Assembly: GCF_016598535.1 (NCBI RefSeq)
Contig: NZ_CP066779.1
Coordinates: 5,516,053 to 5,580,052, forward strand
Source: Rhodococcus sp. P-2
Lineage (GTDB): Bacteria; Actinomycetota; Actinomycetes; Mycobacteriales; Mycobacteriaceae
Direction: 5' to 3'
DNA length: 64,000 nt
Shown: positions 18,823 to 28,247 of the stretch, in pieces
Layout of the letters: each line of letters opens with the position of its first letter
How positions within the stretch are numbered: position 1 is the first letter of the stretch
Notes under the pieces: generated by a model
Told to the model about the DNA's origin: nothing
The model's input: only the letters and a program-made list of their open reading frames with translations
Databases searched by the model: none
Translations under genes and position numbers: made by a program

Positions 18823-19994
18823 CGTACGACCATCTCCTTGGGCCATCCCTCTTTGTCGAATTCGACGACCTGACCTCGCAACGCAGCAGAGATCCCCGAC
18901 GCCATGGTTTCGGCGGAATAGAGATCCCCGACCTTCGCTGAAACTTTCTCCGCTGAAACGGGATTGGCGACAAGGTGGAGGAAGTACTCTCGCAGCGCCA
19001 CAGCCAGCGACTCCTCGGTCGTCGGCGAGTAACTCTGCATAGGACCGACAGCAGCAAGTTCGATCTCGGGGGCGTGCGGGGCGTCCTCGGGGTACAGCAT
19101 CGGGACTCCGAATCCCAAGCTCTGAGTGACACTCAACCCGACGTATCCAGGAGAGATCGACATGATTGATCGTGCGTAGATTTCAGCAAGTTCGATCGGA
19201 CTTTCAATACGTCCGTGTACCACAACGGACTCTTCTAGACCTAGATCGACAATTTGCCGTTCTATCGTTTCCACTGCATTTCCGAAACCTACGATTTCCA
19301 ACACGGCGCCCTCGTCTACGAGGCCTGATCGGTGGAAAGCAGGAACCAATTGATCGACGTTCTTCTCGGCAACCAATCGGCCGACATAGACTATTGATTT
19401 ACGCGATTCACCGATGTTGCCAGCGTTGATGTCAGCGCGTTTGTACAAAGAATTGGGTGCAACCCAAACTGGTTGGCCTGGAACCTCGAGCTTGGCTGGG
19501 ACCACACTGGCATACCCGTAAAGAATGGTCCCCTGAGACAAGCGGCGCATCGTTCGCCGAAGGAAGGCCGTCTTCGACGAAGAACCTTGCCTGGGGTGCA
19601 AATGCCCCCATAGAAGCGTACGGCGACGCGCTATTCGTCGAAGGACCAAAATACTCCACGATGTGAGACTACGGGGGTTCAAATCCAGGATAGTTACGGA
19701 AGCTGATAGCGGATTTCTCCAAGAACCCACCTGAAGAAGAATCTTGTCACCGAAGATTCCGATCCGTCGAACGCGGTCGTAGAAATCCTTGTCGATGCCA
19801 GTTCGCACCGTGGAGTCCAGCCCGTAGTCCGAAGCCAGGATATCGAGATTTCCTTCTTCCATCTCACGCAACACCTCGATGCACGGATTCCGATAGGTTG
19901 GAATCACCGCCAGATACATCGAGTATTTTGTTGATGACATCGAGCCTGCTCTCCCAAAGTTCTCATCGAGCAACACCGATTGGCCAGTGTGCAT
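18819..19994 (-). CDS. Glycosyltransferase family 4
   Basis: 391 residues from the ATG at 19994 (AAGGGA 8 nt upstream); an ATG at 19940 is an alternative that removes an 18-residue leader. The C-terminal half shows SIVYVGRLVAEKNVDQLVPA, LEIVGFGNAVETIERQI and PGYVGLSVTQSLGFGVPMLY, where the usual E-x7-E acceptor region is altered (PGYVGLSVTQSLG). A central hydrophobic segment could touch the membrane. Part of EPS block B, 98 nt after the second initiating transferase. Confidence 0.8.
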   Translation of the reverse strand: MHTGQSVLLDENFGRAGSMSSTKYSMYLAVIPTYRNPCIEVLREMEEGNLDILASDYGLDSTVRTGIDKDFYDRVRRIGIFGDKILLQVGSWRNPLSASVTILDLNPRSLTSWSILVLRRIARRRTLLWGHLHPRQGSSSKTAFLRRTMRRLSQGTILYGYASVVPAKLEVPGQPVWVAPNSLYKRADINAGNIGESRKSIVYVGRLVAEKNVDQLVPAFHRSGLVDEGAVLEIVGFGNAVETIERQIVDLGLEESVVVHGRIESPIELAEIYARSIMSISPGYVGLSVTQSLGFGVPMLYPEDAPHAPEIELAAVGPMQSYSPTTEESLAVALREYFLHLVANPVSAEKVSAKVGDLYSAETMASGISAALRGQVVEFDKEGWPKEMVVR

Positions 19995-20092
19995 TTCGCA
20001 GTTCCCTTGCTTCGGATCCCAGGCAGAGTTCGCCGGGAATGACGAATCGGATTCGCTGTACGAATACCAACACGAAAGACTGACTGGACGGA

Positions 20093-21613
20093 TCAGTATG
20101 CGCCGTCACTCGCCATTACGGCTTTGAGCGTCTTCACGACGATCATCACGTCACCGACCATCGACCAGTTGTCGACATAGGACAGATCCAGCCGAACGGT
20201 TTCTTCCCACGAAAGATCCGAGCGCCCGCTCACCTGCCACAAACCGGTGATACCCGGTTTGACCAACAGTCGCCTTTTCACAGCCCCGTCGTATGCCTCT
20301 ACCTCACGCCTCAACGGTGGCCTCGGACCAACAACGCTCATCTCGCGACGGAGCACGTTGACGAACTGAGGCAACTCGTCGATCGAGAACTTTCGAATGA
20401 CGCGCCCCACCTTGGTAACCCGAGGATCGTCACGCATCTTGAACAGAACGCCGGCGCCCTCGTTATCCGATAGCAGGCTGTCCACCTGCGTATCTGCGTT
20501 CTGAACCATCGATCGGAACTTCAGCATCGGAAAAGGAACCCCGTCCAATCCCATTCGCTCCGACCGATAGAGCACAGGACCCCGACTGGTGAACTTGACT
20601 GCCAACGCTGTCACGATCAACACGGGACTGATCAGAATGAGAATGAGAGATGCGAAAACGACGTCGAAGGCAGTCTTGGCGAACCGTTGAGCACCATGGT
20701 ATCGCGGGCGTTCGACGTGAATCAGCGGAAGGCCCGCCACCGGCCGCATCGACAGTCGCGGACCGGAAACATCCAGGATTCCCGGTGCCACAACAAGATC
20801 GACGTCCTTGCACTCCAGATCCCACGCCAGCTTCCGCATACCGTCGTAGCCGAGGTGTTCCGTCGCCGTAACCGCAACCGCATCTGCACCGACCAAATCG
20901 AGTGCGTCAGTCACGTCGTGCTCGTCCCCGAGGACCGGTATTTCGTTGCCGTCGACCACTATGACTCTGTCGCGACGACCTAGTTGACTGGGTTGGCAGA
21001 CGCCCACTACTCGGTACCCGTCACCGGGAGCCCGTTCGAAGGTCTGGGCCATCTTCTTGACTGCGACCGGGCTTCCCACGACCAAAACGGACGTCTGGAA
21101 ATCGCCGCGAGACCTTTTCCGCGCGATCACCTTTCGCCAAATCCAGCGGCTTGCCATCAGCGCGGTCAGACCGACCGGAAATGCGAAGGCCAGATAGAGC
21201 CGTGCGATGTCCAACTGCAACAGCAGGCTGACAATCGCAATGAGCCCGAAGAGGCGAACTGTCGCGACGAAGATTCGTCTGTACTCTTCGGGGCCGCTGC
21301 CGATCACGCGAATCGATCGAGTGCGGAAGATCCCCAAAGACGATAACCACATCGCCGCCAATGCAATTGACACACCGGTGTAGCTGAGTTGCCCGAGGAT
21401 TCCGGGGCTTACCGCACGGCCGTCTCCGCCGAATCGTAGCCATTGAGCCATGAAGACCGTCGCCACGATGATCACCGAATCGCCCAGGAACAGCCTTCTG
21501 CGGTATGCCGTTTCCCATTCCCTCCGAGAAGTCGATCCGCGGCGGAGGTCGGGCACTGCGCGGGGAAGCGTGTGCTTGGTCTTGCCCAGTGTGGACACGT
21601 CGAGCGCCGTCAC
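20093..21613 (-). CDS. Polyprenyl-phosphate sugar-1-phosphate transferase (WcaJ/CpsE-like), copy 2
   Basis: 506 residues from a GTG at 21613 with GGAAGGG upstream. Organisation is as in the copy at 5582-7105: N-terminal helices, central nucleotide-fold domain, and C-terminal transferase domain with KFRSMVQNAD, IRKFSIDELPQ, VGPRPPLRREV and GITGLWQVSGR. The C-terminal 250 residues are nearly identical to copy 1, while the first 45 differ. It probably starts the block B repeat unit by loading hexose-1-phosphate onto undecaprenyl phosphate. It is the first gene of block B and reads away from the divergent promoter region at 21614-22462. Confidence 0.94.
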   Translation of the reverse strand: MTALDVSTLGKTKHTLPRAVPDLRRGSTSRREWETAYRRRLFLGDSVIIVATVFMAQWLRFGGDGRAVSPGILGQLSYTGVSIALAAMWLSSLGIFRTRSIRVIGSGPEEYRRIFVATVRLFGLIAIVSLLLQLDIARLYLAFAFPVGLTALMASRWIWRKVIARKRSRGDFQTSVLVVGSPVAVKKMAQTFERAPGDGYRVVGVCQPSQLGRRDRVIVVDGNEIPVLGDEHDVTDALDLVGADAVAVTATEHLGYDGMRKLAWDLECKDVDLVVAPGILDVSGPRLSMRPVAGLPLIHVERPRYHGAQRFAKTAFDVVFASLILILISPVLIVTALAVKFTSRGPVLYRSERMGLDGVPFPMLKFRSMVQNADTQVDSLLSDNEGAGVLFKMRDDPRVTKVGRVIRKFSIDELPQFVNVLRREMSVVGPRPPLRREVEAYDGAVKRRLLVKPGITGLWQVSGRSDLSWEETVRLDLSYVDNWSMVGDVMIVVKTLKAVMASDGAY

Positions 21614-22462
21614 GTGATCAGTCCCTTCCTCATTCGTGGAATCCGTGTGTCATTGAATCCGTGTGTCGTTGACAGGTGTTGAGCGTGATTCACCAGATTC
21701 GAGCAATCCACTGGAACAGCAAATTGCTCGCTTCGATTCGAAGAGTGCAATTGTTCGAGAATCGGAACGCTCTCACGCTCCGATTGGATTACATTTCAGC
21801 ACTGTCCGAGCCCAGGATCAAACGCAAAGTCATCCCAGTTCAGGCCTGTAGCCGCCCGCACCCCCACCTATTCCAATGTGGCGCCAGCGCAAGCGCTTTG
21901 CCTATCGCCCTTCGGAGGCGGATCGACTGGAACAACAGGATGAGAGATCGATTCAGAAGCAACTATCGCGTTACCTCGACGAAAGTGTGACGAACGGAAG
22001 GACCTTACTCGCCAGTAGGCGGTTGCCACAGGGCATCGCATTACCGATACCGCCTGAATAGAGGATCATTTCCATTGGTAACCAACGCTATGACTTTCGC
22101 CGACAGAAGGTGCCTGCGCCGTTGGGGACCTACGTCCCCGGCAGGGATCTTGGTCCCTATTGCCGATCCGATGTGCAATTCGAAGGCGAATAGCCCTACA
22201 GCCCTTGCTGATACAGGCATCAACATCGGAACGAGAACAGGTCGATCGTCCAGTTCGCAGCAAATCGGCCTCGAAAAGAAATTTTCCTTCGTCTCAACAT
22301 GTGAGATTTTTGTTCGGCTTCGGCTATCCCACATCGCCCGGTGTTCGGATTCGCACCTTGCGATCGATCACGTAAGGTCGACAAAAGTCGGGTTCGCTGA
22401 CACAACCTCGCTGCAGCCGACACGGCCGGAGTAGACGACCAGTTCGAATAGGACTACATATC
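21614..22462. other. Divergent promoter region between block B and the 22463 gene
   Basis: About 850 nt, lower in GC than the flanks, with no credible gene. It lies between divergent starts at 21613 (minus) and 22463 (plus). It contains the pair of DosR-like boxes listed separately. Short frames within it show no family features. Confidence 0.6.
22122..22157. promoter_or_regulatory. Two DosR/DevR-like boxes
   Basis: GGGACCTACGTCCC at 22125-22138 and GGGATCTTGGTCCC at 22144-22157, centres 19 bp apart. The first also has the TTG flank of the mycobacterial DosR consensus TTSGGGACTWWAGTCCCSAA. Both half sites of box 1 are exact and box 2 has one mismatch. They lie about 310 nt before the 22463 start and 510 nt before the 21613 start. 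Binding is inferred from the motif only. Confidence 0.5.
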
Positions 22463-23929
22463 TTGAAGATTCGCGACCTACGCACGCAGTCGGGAATTAT
22501 CCCCCGCCTCACAGTACGTTGGCTGATGATTGCAGCCGCGACAATCTTTGCTTTCTGGCCCACCTGGACCAATTTGTGGAGGAGCACCGCAAGCGGTACC
22601 GCCATCGGCTACGTTTTCGTCCTGCCCCTTCTCTGCCTGATAGCCGCAGTCGGAACAGATTTGCGACGAGGCCCGGACCTTCCGATCCACGACCGCGAGA
22701 CCGACAAGATTGTCGGCGGTATCGGCTTACTTGTCTCTCTGGGTTTACAAGCACTCCTCATGCCACGTTTTGCCGAGAACTATGAACTGATGCATATCGA
22801 TGTAATCGCCGCATGGGTATTCGTTTGGAGCGCAGCGGTTCTCATGTTCGGTCTGCGTCCGGTGAATCGCTACTGGGCAATCTGGGTTGTTCCAATCGTT
22901 CTGGCGCCGCTCATCTACCGCACGCTGGCAACTGAACTCGGCGGCACACGATTCGACTACAGCATCATCATGGTGTTGGTCGCTTCGGCCGCAACGACGA
23001 TCGCCGTCAGTAGGACCTGGAGACGGGGATTCGCCGGGTTCGTCGGCTCGTCCATCCTGGGTGCTGCTTTGGTCTACTACCTCTCCAGTCACTACCCGAC
23101 TGCACCCTTGTTCAGCGTCCAGCTGCTACCAGCACTAGGTAGCGCGTTACTGGTAGGCGGGTTCTTCTACCTGTACGAGCGACGAGGAAGGTCATGGAAG
23201 CCGTTCGAGCGTCCGCTCCGGAATCCTTCGACGTCAACCAGCAACTGGACGATCCTGGTGGTGTTCGCCGCGGCGATCGTGATGTTCTTTACGCCGGTCC
23301 CCACCGCTCAGAGCGTTCCGGTCTCGGTAGGCCCGCCGGCGACTGCCGATCCACGCCTCGTCCTCCCCGTTGGTTGGCATGAAATCTCGACCAATGAATA
23401 CGATTGGCCGAGAAAATACTTCGGTTCCACTTCGGCACTCACTCGCCAGACGATTCGTGCTGATACGCCCAATCCTGCCTGGGACACCCAGATGCGCCCA
23501 CGCACCGTCCAAATGGACGTTGTTCAAGTGCGTCGCCCCTCTACCCTGTCTGTCTATCCGAGCAATACAACCTATGATCTCCAGAACGCACGTGTCAGTC
23601 CCACCGTACGAGTTGAGTTGAGTCGTGGAGTTGTCGCGGAAATGTACACAGTTGTCGACGACTCCCTCCTACTCACTTGGAGCAACCTCAATTTCGTGTG
23701 GACACGCGGCGACGGTGCCGCACAACGCGTCACACTCTTGACGGTGGACAATCATGAGCCGAATGCCTTGTTCCCCGAACCGAAACCATCGATGGCTTCG
23801 AATGGAAGCAACACCTTGGCCGTTCTACTCAGAGGCCGGATATCGACTGTAGACAGCGAATCTCAGTACAAGGATCTAGGTATGCTCCAGTCACTCGGAA
23901 GGCTCGTCGTGGAGGCACAGAAGTGGTAG
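22463..23929 (+). CDS. Polytopic membrane protein with large C-terminal extracytoplasmic domain
   Basis: 488 residues from a TTG (GGA 9 nt upstream). Residues about 15-260 contain roughly eight membrane helices; one more near 275-290 (WTILVVFAAAIVMFFTPV) precedes a soluble domain of about 190 residues, probably outside the cell. The layout recalls exosortase proteins fused to an EpsI-type domain, but the exosortase Cys-Arg-His catalytic triad is not visible. No function is assigned. It overlaps the following GT2 gene by 7 nt, so it is likely a partner of that glycan synthase. Confidence 0.8.
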   Translation: MKIRDLRTQSGIIPRLTVRWLMIAAATIFAFWPTWTNLWRSTASGTAIGYVFVLPLLCLIAAVGTDLRRGPDLPIHDRETDKIVGGIGLLVSLGLQALLMPRFAENYELMHIDVIAAWVFVWSAAVLMFGLRPVNRYWAIWVVPIVLAPLIYRTLATELGGTRFDYSIIMVLVASAATTIAVSRTWRRGFAGFVGSSILGAALVYYLSSHYPTAPLFSVQLLPALGSALLVGGFFYLYERRGRSWKPFERPLRNPSTSTSNWTILVVFAAAIVMFFTPVPTAQSVPVSVGPPATADPRLVLPVGWHEISTNEYDWPRKYFGSTSALTRQTIRADTPNPAWDTQMRPRTVQMDVVQVRRPSTLSVYPSNTTYDLQNARVSPTVRVELSRGVVAEMYTVVDDSLLLTWSNLNFVWTRGDGAAQRVTLLTVDNHEPNALFPEPKPSMASNGSNTLAVLLRGRISTVDSESQYKDLGMLQSLGRLVVEAQKW

Positions 23930-25374
23930 ATCCCGAACTCTCGCTTGAGAGTGAAAGCTCTGAAGAATTCAAACGGGCCGCACTCCACGACGCTGTGAAC
24001 GGACTGCGTGAACGCAAACCGATTTCATCGGCATCAGTTGCGTTCTATCCGTGGCAGCGCAACATCCTGCTCCTGATTCTCGTGGCCACCATGGTGTGTC
24101 TGATCTTCTTCCTTACTCCCACGCTCATCGTTCTCACCTTGGCATGCACGATCGGGTACGTGTGGGCGATGGTGGATCGACTCGTGCTGTTCACACGAGG
24201 TTTGGATGCTTCCTCGATCGTGACGATCAGCGATCAAGAGGCAAGCTCGCTTTCAGATGAAGAACTCCCGCACTACACAATCCTTGTTCCGGCATACAAC
24301 GAACCGGAAGTAGTCGGAGACCTGATTTCCGCGATGCGAGCGATCGACTACCCCTCGGACAAATTGCAGGTGCTGTTGCTCCTCGAAGAGGATGACACTG
24401 TCACTATCGAAGCTGCGACTGCCGCCGGAGTCGATGCTGTGGTGAGTATCTTGAAGGTCCCTGCTGCAGATCCCCGCACCAAACCCAAAGCCTGTAACTA
24501 CGGATTGCACTTCTCTACGGGCGAGATAATCACCATCTACGACGCCGAGGACTCTCCGGATCCGCTCCAGTTACGCCGTGTGGTGGCAACTTTCGCAAAA
24601 CTTCCATCGAATACTGCGTGCGTTCAGGCGAAACTCGCATTTCACAACGGAACTCAGAATTTGTTGACCGCATGGTTCACGGCCGACTACGCCCTCTGGT
24701 TCAATTTCATCCTCCCGGGGCTGATGCGCAGTCAGTCACCGATTCCTCTGGGGGGCACGTCCAATCACCTTCGACGAAGTGTGCTCGACGAGATCGGCGC
24801 CTGGGATCCCTTCAACGTCACGGAGGACGCAGATCTGGGAGTTCGCATCGCCGAGAGCGGCTACCGGACCGCTGTTCTGAACTCGACGACGTTGGAGGAG
24901 GCCAACAGCGACACGATCAACTGGATCCGACAACGCTCACGCTGGTACAAGGGCTACCTGCAGACTTGGTTGGTTCACATGCGTCAACCCGTGAAACTGT
25001 GGCGCGGACTCGGCACGGTCGGATTTCTACGCTTCACGATCTTGATGGCGGGGACACCCGTCGTGGCGACGCTGAACATGGCATTCTGGCTGATCAGTCT
25101 CGGTTGGATCCTCGGCCAGCCTGAGGTCATCCACGACGTATTTCCCAACTACGTCTACTTTCCGGCACTCGTGTCGCTCGTTTTCGGTAACGCGGCAGTC
25201 CTTTACATGAACTTGGTGGCGTGCCGCGAGACGCGGAATCCCATGCTGCTGATTGCCTGCCTCACCGCTCCGCTCTACTGGGTACTGATGAGCATCGCTG
25301 CCATAAAAGGCACCTATCAGTTGATACGCAATCCGTCTTACTGGGAGAAAACCTTCCACGGATTGAACACGTAA
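23923..25374 (+). CDS. BcsA/XagB-like processive glycosyltransferase (GT2)
   Basis: 483 residues starting at a GTG inside the previous gene. Two N-terminal helices (about 45-85) precede the GT-A domain: TILVPAYNEPEVVGDL, YDAEDSPDP (DxD), PLGGTSNHLRRSVL, TEDADLGVR and QRSRWYKGYLQTW (the Q-x2-R-W motif of processive synthases). Three to four C-terminal helices follow, giving a synthase-and-pore layout. There is no PilZ domain, so cyclic-di-GMP control as in cellulose synthase is not expected. It probably makes a beta-linked surface glycan. A BcsB-like gene lies 6 kb away. Confidence 0.9.
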   Translation: MVDPELSLESESSEEFKRAALHDAVNGLRERKPISSASVAFYPWQRNILLLILVATMVCLIFFLTPTLIVLTLACTIGYVWAMVDRLVLFTRGLDASSIVTISDQEASSLSDEELPHYTILVPAYNEPEVVGDLISAMRAIDYPSDKLQVLLLLEEDDTVTIEAATAAGVDAVVSILKVPAADPRTKPKACNYGLHFSTGEIITIYDAEDSPDPLQLRRVVATFAKLPSNTACVQAKLAFHNGTQNLLTAWFTADYALWFNFILPGLMRSQSPIPLGGTSNHLRRSVLDEIGAWDPFNVTEDADLGVRIAESGYRTAVLNSTTLEEANSDTINWIRQRSRWYKGYLQTWLVHMRQPVKLWRGLGTVGFLRFTILMAGTPVVATLNMAFWLISLGWILGQPEVIHDVFPNYVYFPALVSLVFGNAAVLYMNLVACRETRNPMLLIACLTAPLYWVLMSIAAIKGTYQLIRNPSYWEKTFHGLNT

Positions 25375-25376
25375 CC

Positions 25377-26657
25377 TCAGTTCCCGATCGGAGATTGTTG
25401 CGCCGGTTGAGCTTTGGAGCTCGCGGTCTGATCGCTGTCGGTCGAAAGACATGCAAACGCGAGTACGACCGGTAGCCAGTAGTATGCCTGCTCGAAAAAT
25501 GCCGATGTCAGAGCGAACGTCATCATCGAGACCAGAACGCCGGCGGCGGCGGCGTTCTTGCCGGACTTCATCGATCTGAACGCAACCAATGCCGTCGCGC
25601 AGATGATCAGTGCCACAGCCAGGGCAAGCACAACCCCGCCTTGGTACCAGGATCGTAGAAATACATTGTGGACGACTGTGACGTTGTCGAACGAGGCCGC
25701 ATTGGCCGCGTTCAAACCCACCCCGGAGAGCGGATGCGCACGAATAGAATCCCAAGCGAATCCGTAAGTGTCGTTACGGATCTCCAGAGTGCTGACGGCC
25801 TTGGTCTGCCCGGTGACCTGAAGGTATCGATCGGCCGGCGTCTCCAGGTGCTTTCCGAACTCGGTGTAGGTGATTGCGATCCAGAAGAGAACGGAGGCAC
25901 CGGCAAAACTCTTGACGATGGTGGTGATCTTCACTCGCGAAGAAATTGCCACGACGATCAATCCGATCGCGCACGCCGACAACGAACTCAAACTACCGGT
26001 TGCCAGCAGCCCCACCGCATTCACAATCGAGATCAGCACCAGAACGACCCGATTTCCTACCTTTTGCACTGCAGCTCCCAGGCACAGAATCAGCGCAAGT
26101 GAGGACATGATGCCCAGAACGTTCGGGTGACCTGCCAGACCTGGAGCACGACCGTTCACAACACCGAAACCGAAGACGGATGAACCCGCCAATTGGACAG
26201 CGGCGACCAGAGCAGAAACCGATTGGCTTGCTATGAACGCAATGCATACCCGCCTGACAAAATTCGGATCGCGCCGGACATTGGCGACCATCACAAATAT
26301 TCCGAGCCCTAGAACAATGAAAAGTTGGATTCCAACGTAAAGATTTCCGGTGATATCACTGCCACGCGTCGCTGTTATCGTGGCGACGAGAGCGGCGTAG
26401 CCGGCGATCAACCAGACGCCTACAAACTGCGGCCGAGCAACTCGTCCCAGCGCTACTGACGCCACGATGACCGCAAGCACTGCCATCGCCCACAACTGCG
26501 TGACGGCGCCGGGCAACGAGCGGTATATCGGAACTACGATCGCGATGGCCATCCACACGGCGGTAGTCGGCGACAAAGGAATTCTGCCTGTTCGCCCTGC
26601 CGTCGGAGCGGCATCATCCCGAAGGCCTTCAGGTCTGACTTCACTCGGCGTTGTCAC
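25377..26657 (-). CDS. O-antigen ligase / Wzy-like polymerase, copy 2
   Basis: 426 residues from a GTG (GGGAAC upstream), with about 10-12 membrane helices. The extracytoplasmic loop ends in HPLSGVGLNAANAASFDNVT and VVHNVFLRSWYQGGVVLALA, the Wzy_C H-N motif followed by a G-rich helix. It is convergent with the GT2 gene, with only 2 nt between the stops and no hairpin. It is the likely polymerase for block B, which otherwise lacks one. Confidence 0.85.
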   Translation of the reverse strand: MTTPSEVRPEGLRDDAAPTAGRTGRIPLSPTTAVWMAIAIVVPIYRSLPGAVTQLWAMAVLAVIVASVALGRVARPQFVGVWLIAGYAALVATITATRGSDITGNLYVGIQLFIVLGLGIFVMVANVRRDPNFVRRVCIAFIASQSVSALVAAVQLAGSSVFGFGVVNGRAPGLAGHPNVLGIMSSLALILCLGAAVQKVGNRVVLVLISIVNAVGLLATGSLSSLSACAIGLIVVAISSRVKITTIVKSFAGASVLFWIAITYTEFGKHLETPADRYLQVTGQTKAVSTLEIRNDTYGFAWDSIRAHPLSGVGLNAANAASFDNVTVVHNVFLRSWYQGGVVLALAVALIICATALVAFRSMKSGKNAAAAGVLVSMMTFALTSAFFEQAYYWLPVVLAFACLSTDSDQTASSKAQPAQQSPIGN

Positions 26658-26891
26658 TGAGTTCCCGCTTCCGACAATCGAATTTTTTGCATTTCACCCT
26701 CAATTTCACCCTTCGCCGACGCCGGGCTGAATAATCCCCGCTCAGCGCAGAAGTCCGCCTCTGTCGGCGACGTCGCGTAACTGCAAATAAGCGAATCGTC
26801 GTCGTAAAACTTTGCCACGACATGGCAGATATCCAATTGTCCTCGACTCGTGGCCGAAAGGAAGTGGCATATACCTCTCGGCTCAGGCAAT

Positions 26892-27224
26892 ATGACCGCT
26901 ATGAGTGGTTTCTCCGCATGGGTCGAGAATCAACTGGAACTTCGCTCGTTCGGCGACATCCAGGAAGCTGCGCGTGCGCTGAAGATTCGACCTTCCGAGC
27001 TCAGTCGATGGCTGTCGGCCAAGCGCCCTCCCACGCAGGACACGATGCGGACGGCATGCCAGGTCTTCGACGCTCCGATCATGGAGGTCCTCGTAGCCGC
27101 CGGTTATCTGACCTCGGAGGAAGCGGAGCCGGGAACGACTCCACCGTCGGTCATCGCGACGATTGCGACACAGTCCCTGGTGGACGAACTCACCCGACGC
27201 GGTATCGCCCAACGCAGCGAATGA
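26892..27224 (+). CDS. XRE-family helix-turn-helix regulator
   Basis: 110 residues if started at the ATG at 26892; frames from 26850 or 26901 are also possible. The HTH is at about residues 20-45: FGDIQEAARALKIRPSELSRW, then LSAKRPPTQDTMRTACQVF, typical of XRE/Cro folds. The rest is a short helical tail. Cytoplasmic DNA-binding protein. It sits between a polymerase gene and galU and could regulate the EPS locus, but nothing in the sequence shows its target. Confidence 0.8.
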   Translation: MTAMSGFSAWVENQLELRSFGDIQEAARALKIRPSELSRWLSAKRPPTQDTMRTACQVFDAPIMEVLVAAGYLTSEEAEPGTTPPSVIATIATQSLVDELTRRGIAQRSE

Positions 27225-27263
27225 CTCCGGGCTACCGACATTCACATACGCACTAACCGAAAA

Positions 27264-27285
27264 TGGTGCGAATTCTCTTGCACCA
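27264..27285. terminator. Weak hairpin between convergent XRE gene and galU
   Basis: TGGTGC and GCACCA form a 6-bp stem with a 10-nt loop, in the 99-nt gap between the convergent stops. There is no clear U-tract, so terminator function is uncertain. Confidence 0.3.
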
Positions 27286-27323
27286 CAACATATTTCGACC
27301 TCACCTGTCATGGACGGCATTCT

Positions 27324-28247
27324 TCAGTACGTCAACTGCGGATCCGGCTGATCCAATCGTTCCTTGAGCCAGACTCGCAACTCCGGACCGTACTCGGTGC
27401 GGCTGAGCGCATGGTCGAGAGAAGCCCGCAGAAAGCCACCCGGGTTACCCAGATCATGGCGGGTTCCGTGATGGACGACGACGTGAACCGGATGCCCCTC
27501 CGCGATCAACAGCGCTATCGCATCCGTCAGCTGCAGCTCGCCACCTTGCCCAGGCGAGATTCGCCGGAGCGCATCGAACACGGCGCGATCGAGCACATAG
27601 CGTCCGGCTGCGGCGAGGGTGGACGGAGCATCCACGGGGTCCGGCTTCTCGACCATGCCGACGACTGCGAGCACGTCTGGGTCATCGCCTTCTTCCGGCG
27701 CGCGGACGTCGAATACGCCGTACGCACCCACACGATCGGGCGCGACGTCGAACGCGCACAGCACAGAACCACCACGCTCGGCGCGTACCTTCGCCATCGT
27801 GTCGAGAACGCCGCAGGGGTGGACCAGATCGTCGGGAAGCAACACCGCGAACGAGTCCTCGTCCGCATCCAGCACCGATTCGACGAGACCGACAGCGTGT
27901 CCCAATCCCAGCGGAGACTCTTGCACAACCGGCTCCACCGAGATCAGACCTGGAGCCCGACGCACACGCTCTAGTAGATGATGCTTCCCGCTGGCGGCGA
28001 GCTTGCCCTCGAGCACCAGATCCTCGACGAAATGCCCGACGACCGATGCCTTGCCCGGCGCTGTCACGATCACCAGACGTTCCGCGCCTGCTTGCGCCGC
28101 TTCACTTGCGACGAGCTCGATCCCGGGTGTATCGACCACGGGGAGCAACTCTTTCGGAACCGTCTTGGTGGCCGGCAGGAAACGTGTCCCCATCCCGGCG
28201 GCCGGCACCACTGCAGTCTTGAAAGGCCGTTCAGCGCACCCAGTCAT
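27324..28247 (-). CDS. galU: UTP--glucose-1-phosphate uridylyltransferase
   Basis: 307 residues, the usual bacterial GalU length. The N-terminus FKTAVVPAAGMGTRFLPATK and VPKELLPVVDTPGIE is the nucleotidyltransferase signature; ESPLGLGHAV and FAVLLPDDLV mark UTP and metal binding; VEKPDP and GGELQLTDAIALL are GalU-specific. It makes UDP-glucose from UTP and glucose-1-phosphate, feeding ugd, glucosyltransferases and OtsA. Monocistronic, with a long intergenic region upstream. Confidence 0.95.
   Translation of the reverse strand: MTGCAERPFKTAVVPAAGMGTRFLPATKTVPKELLPVVDTPGIELVASEAAQAGAERLVIVTAPGKASVVGHFVEDLVLEGKLAASGKHHLLERVRRAPGLISVEPVVQESPLGLGHAVGLVESVLDADEDSFAVLLPDDLVHPCGVLDTMAKVRAERGGSVLCAFDVAPDRVGAYGVFDVRAPEEGDDPDVLAVVGMVEKPDPVDAPSTLAAAGRYVLDRAVFDALRRISPGQGGELQLTDAIALLIAEGHPVHVVVHHGTRHDLGNPGGFLRASLDHALSRTEYGPELRVWLKERLDQPDPQLTY

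Noticed and set aside
22463-23929. Exosortase identification for the polytopic protein
   Set aside because: Helix count and outer domain resemble exosortase-EpsI fusions, but the Cys, Arg and His catalytic motifs are not present, and no sorting-signal substrate was seen.
26640-26830. Small minus-strand frames upstream of the second polymerase
   Set aside because: They lack ribosome sites and overlap the promoter regions of both flanking genes.
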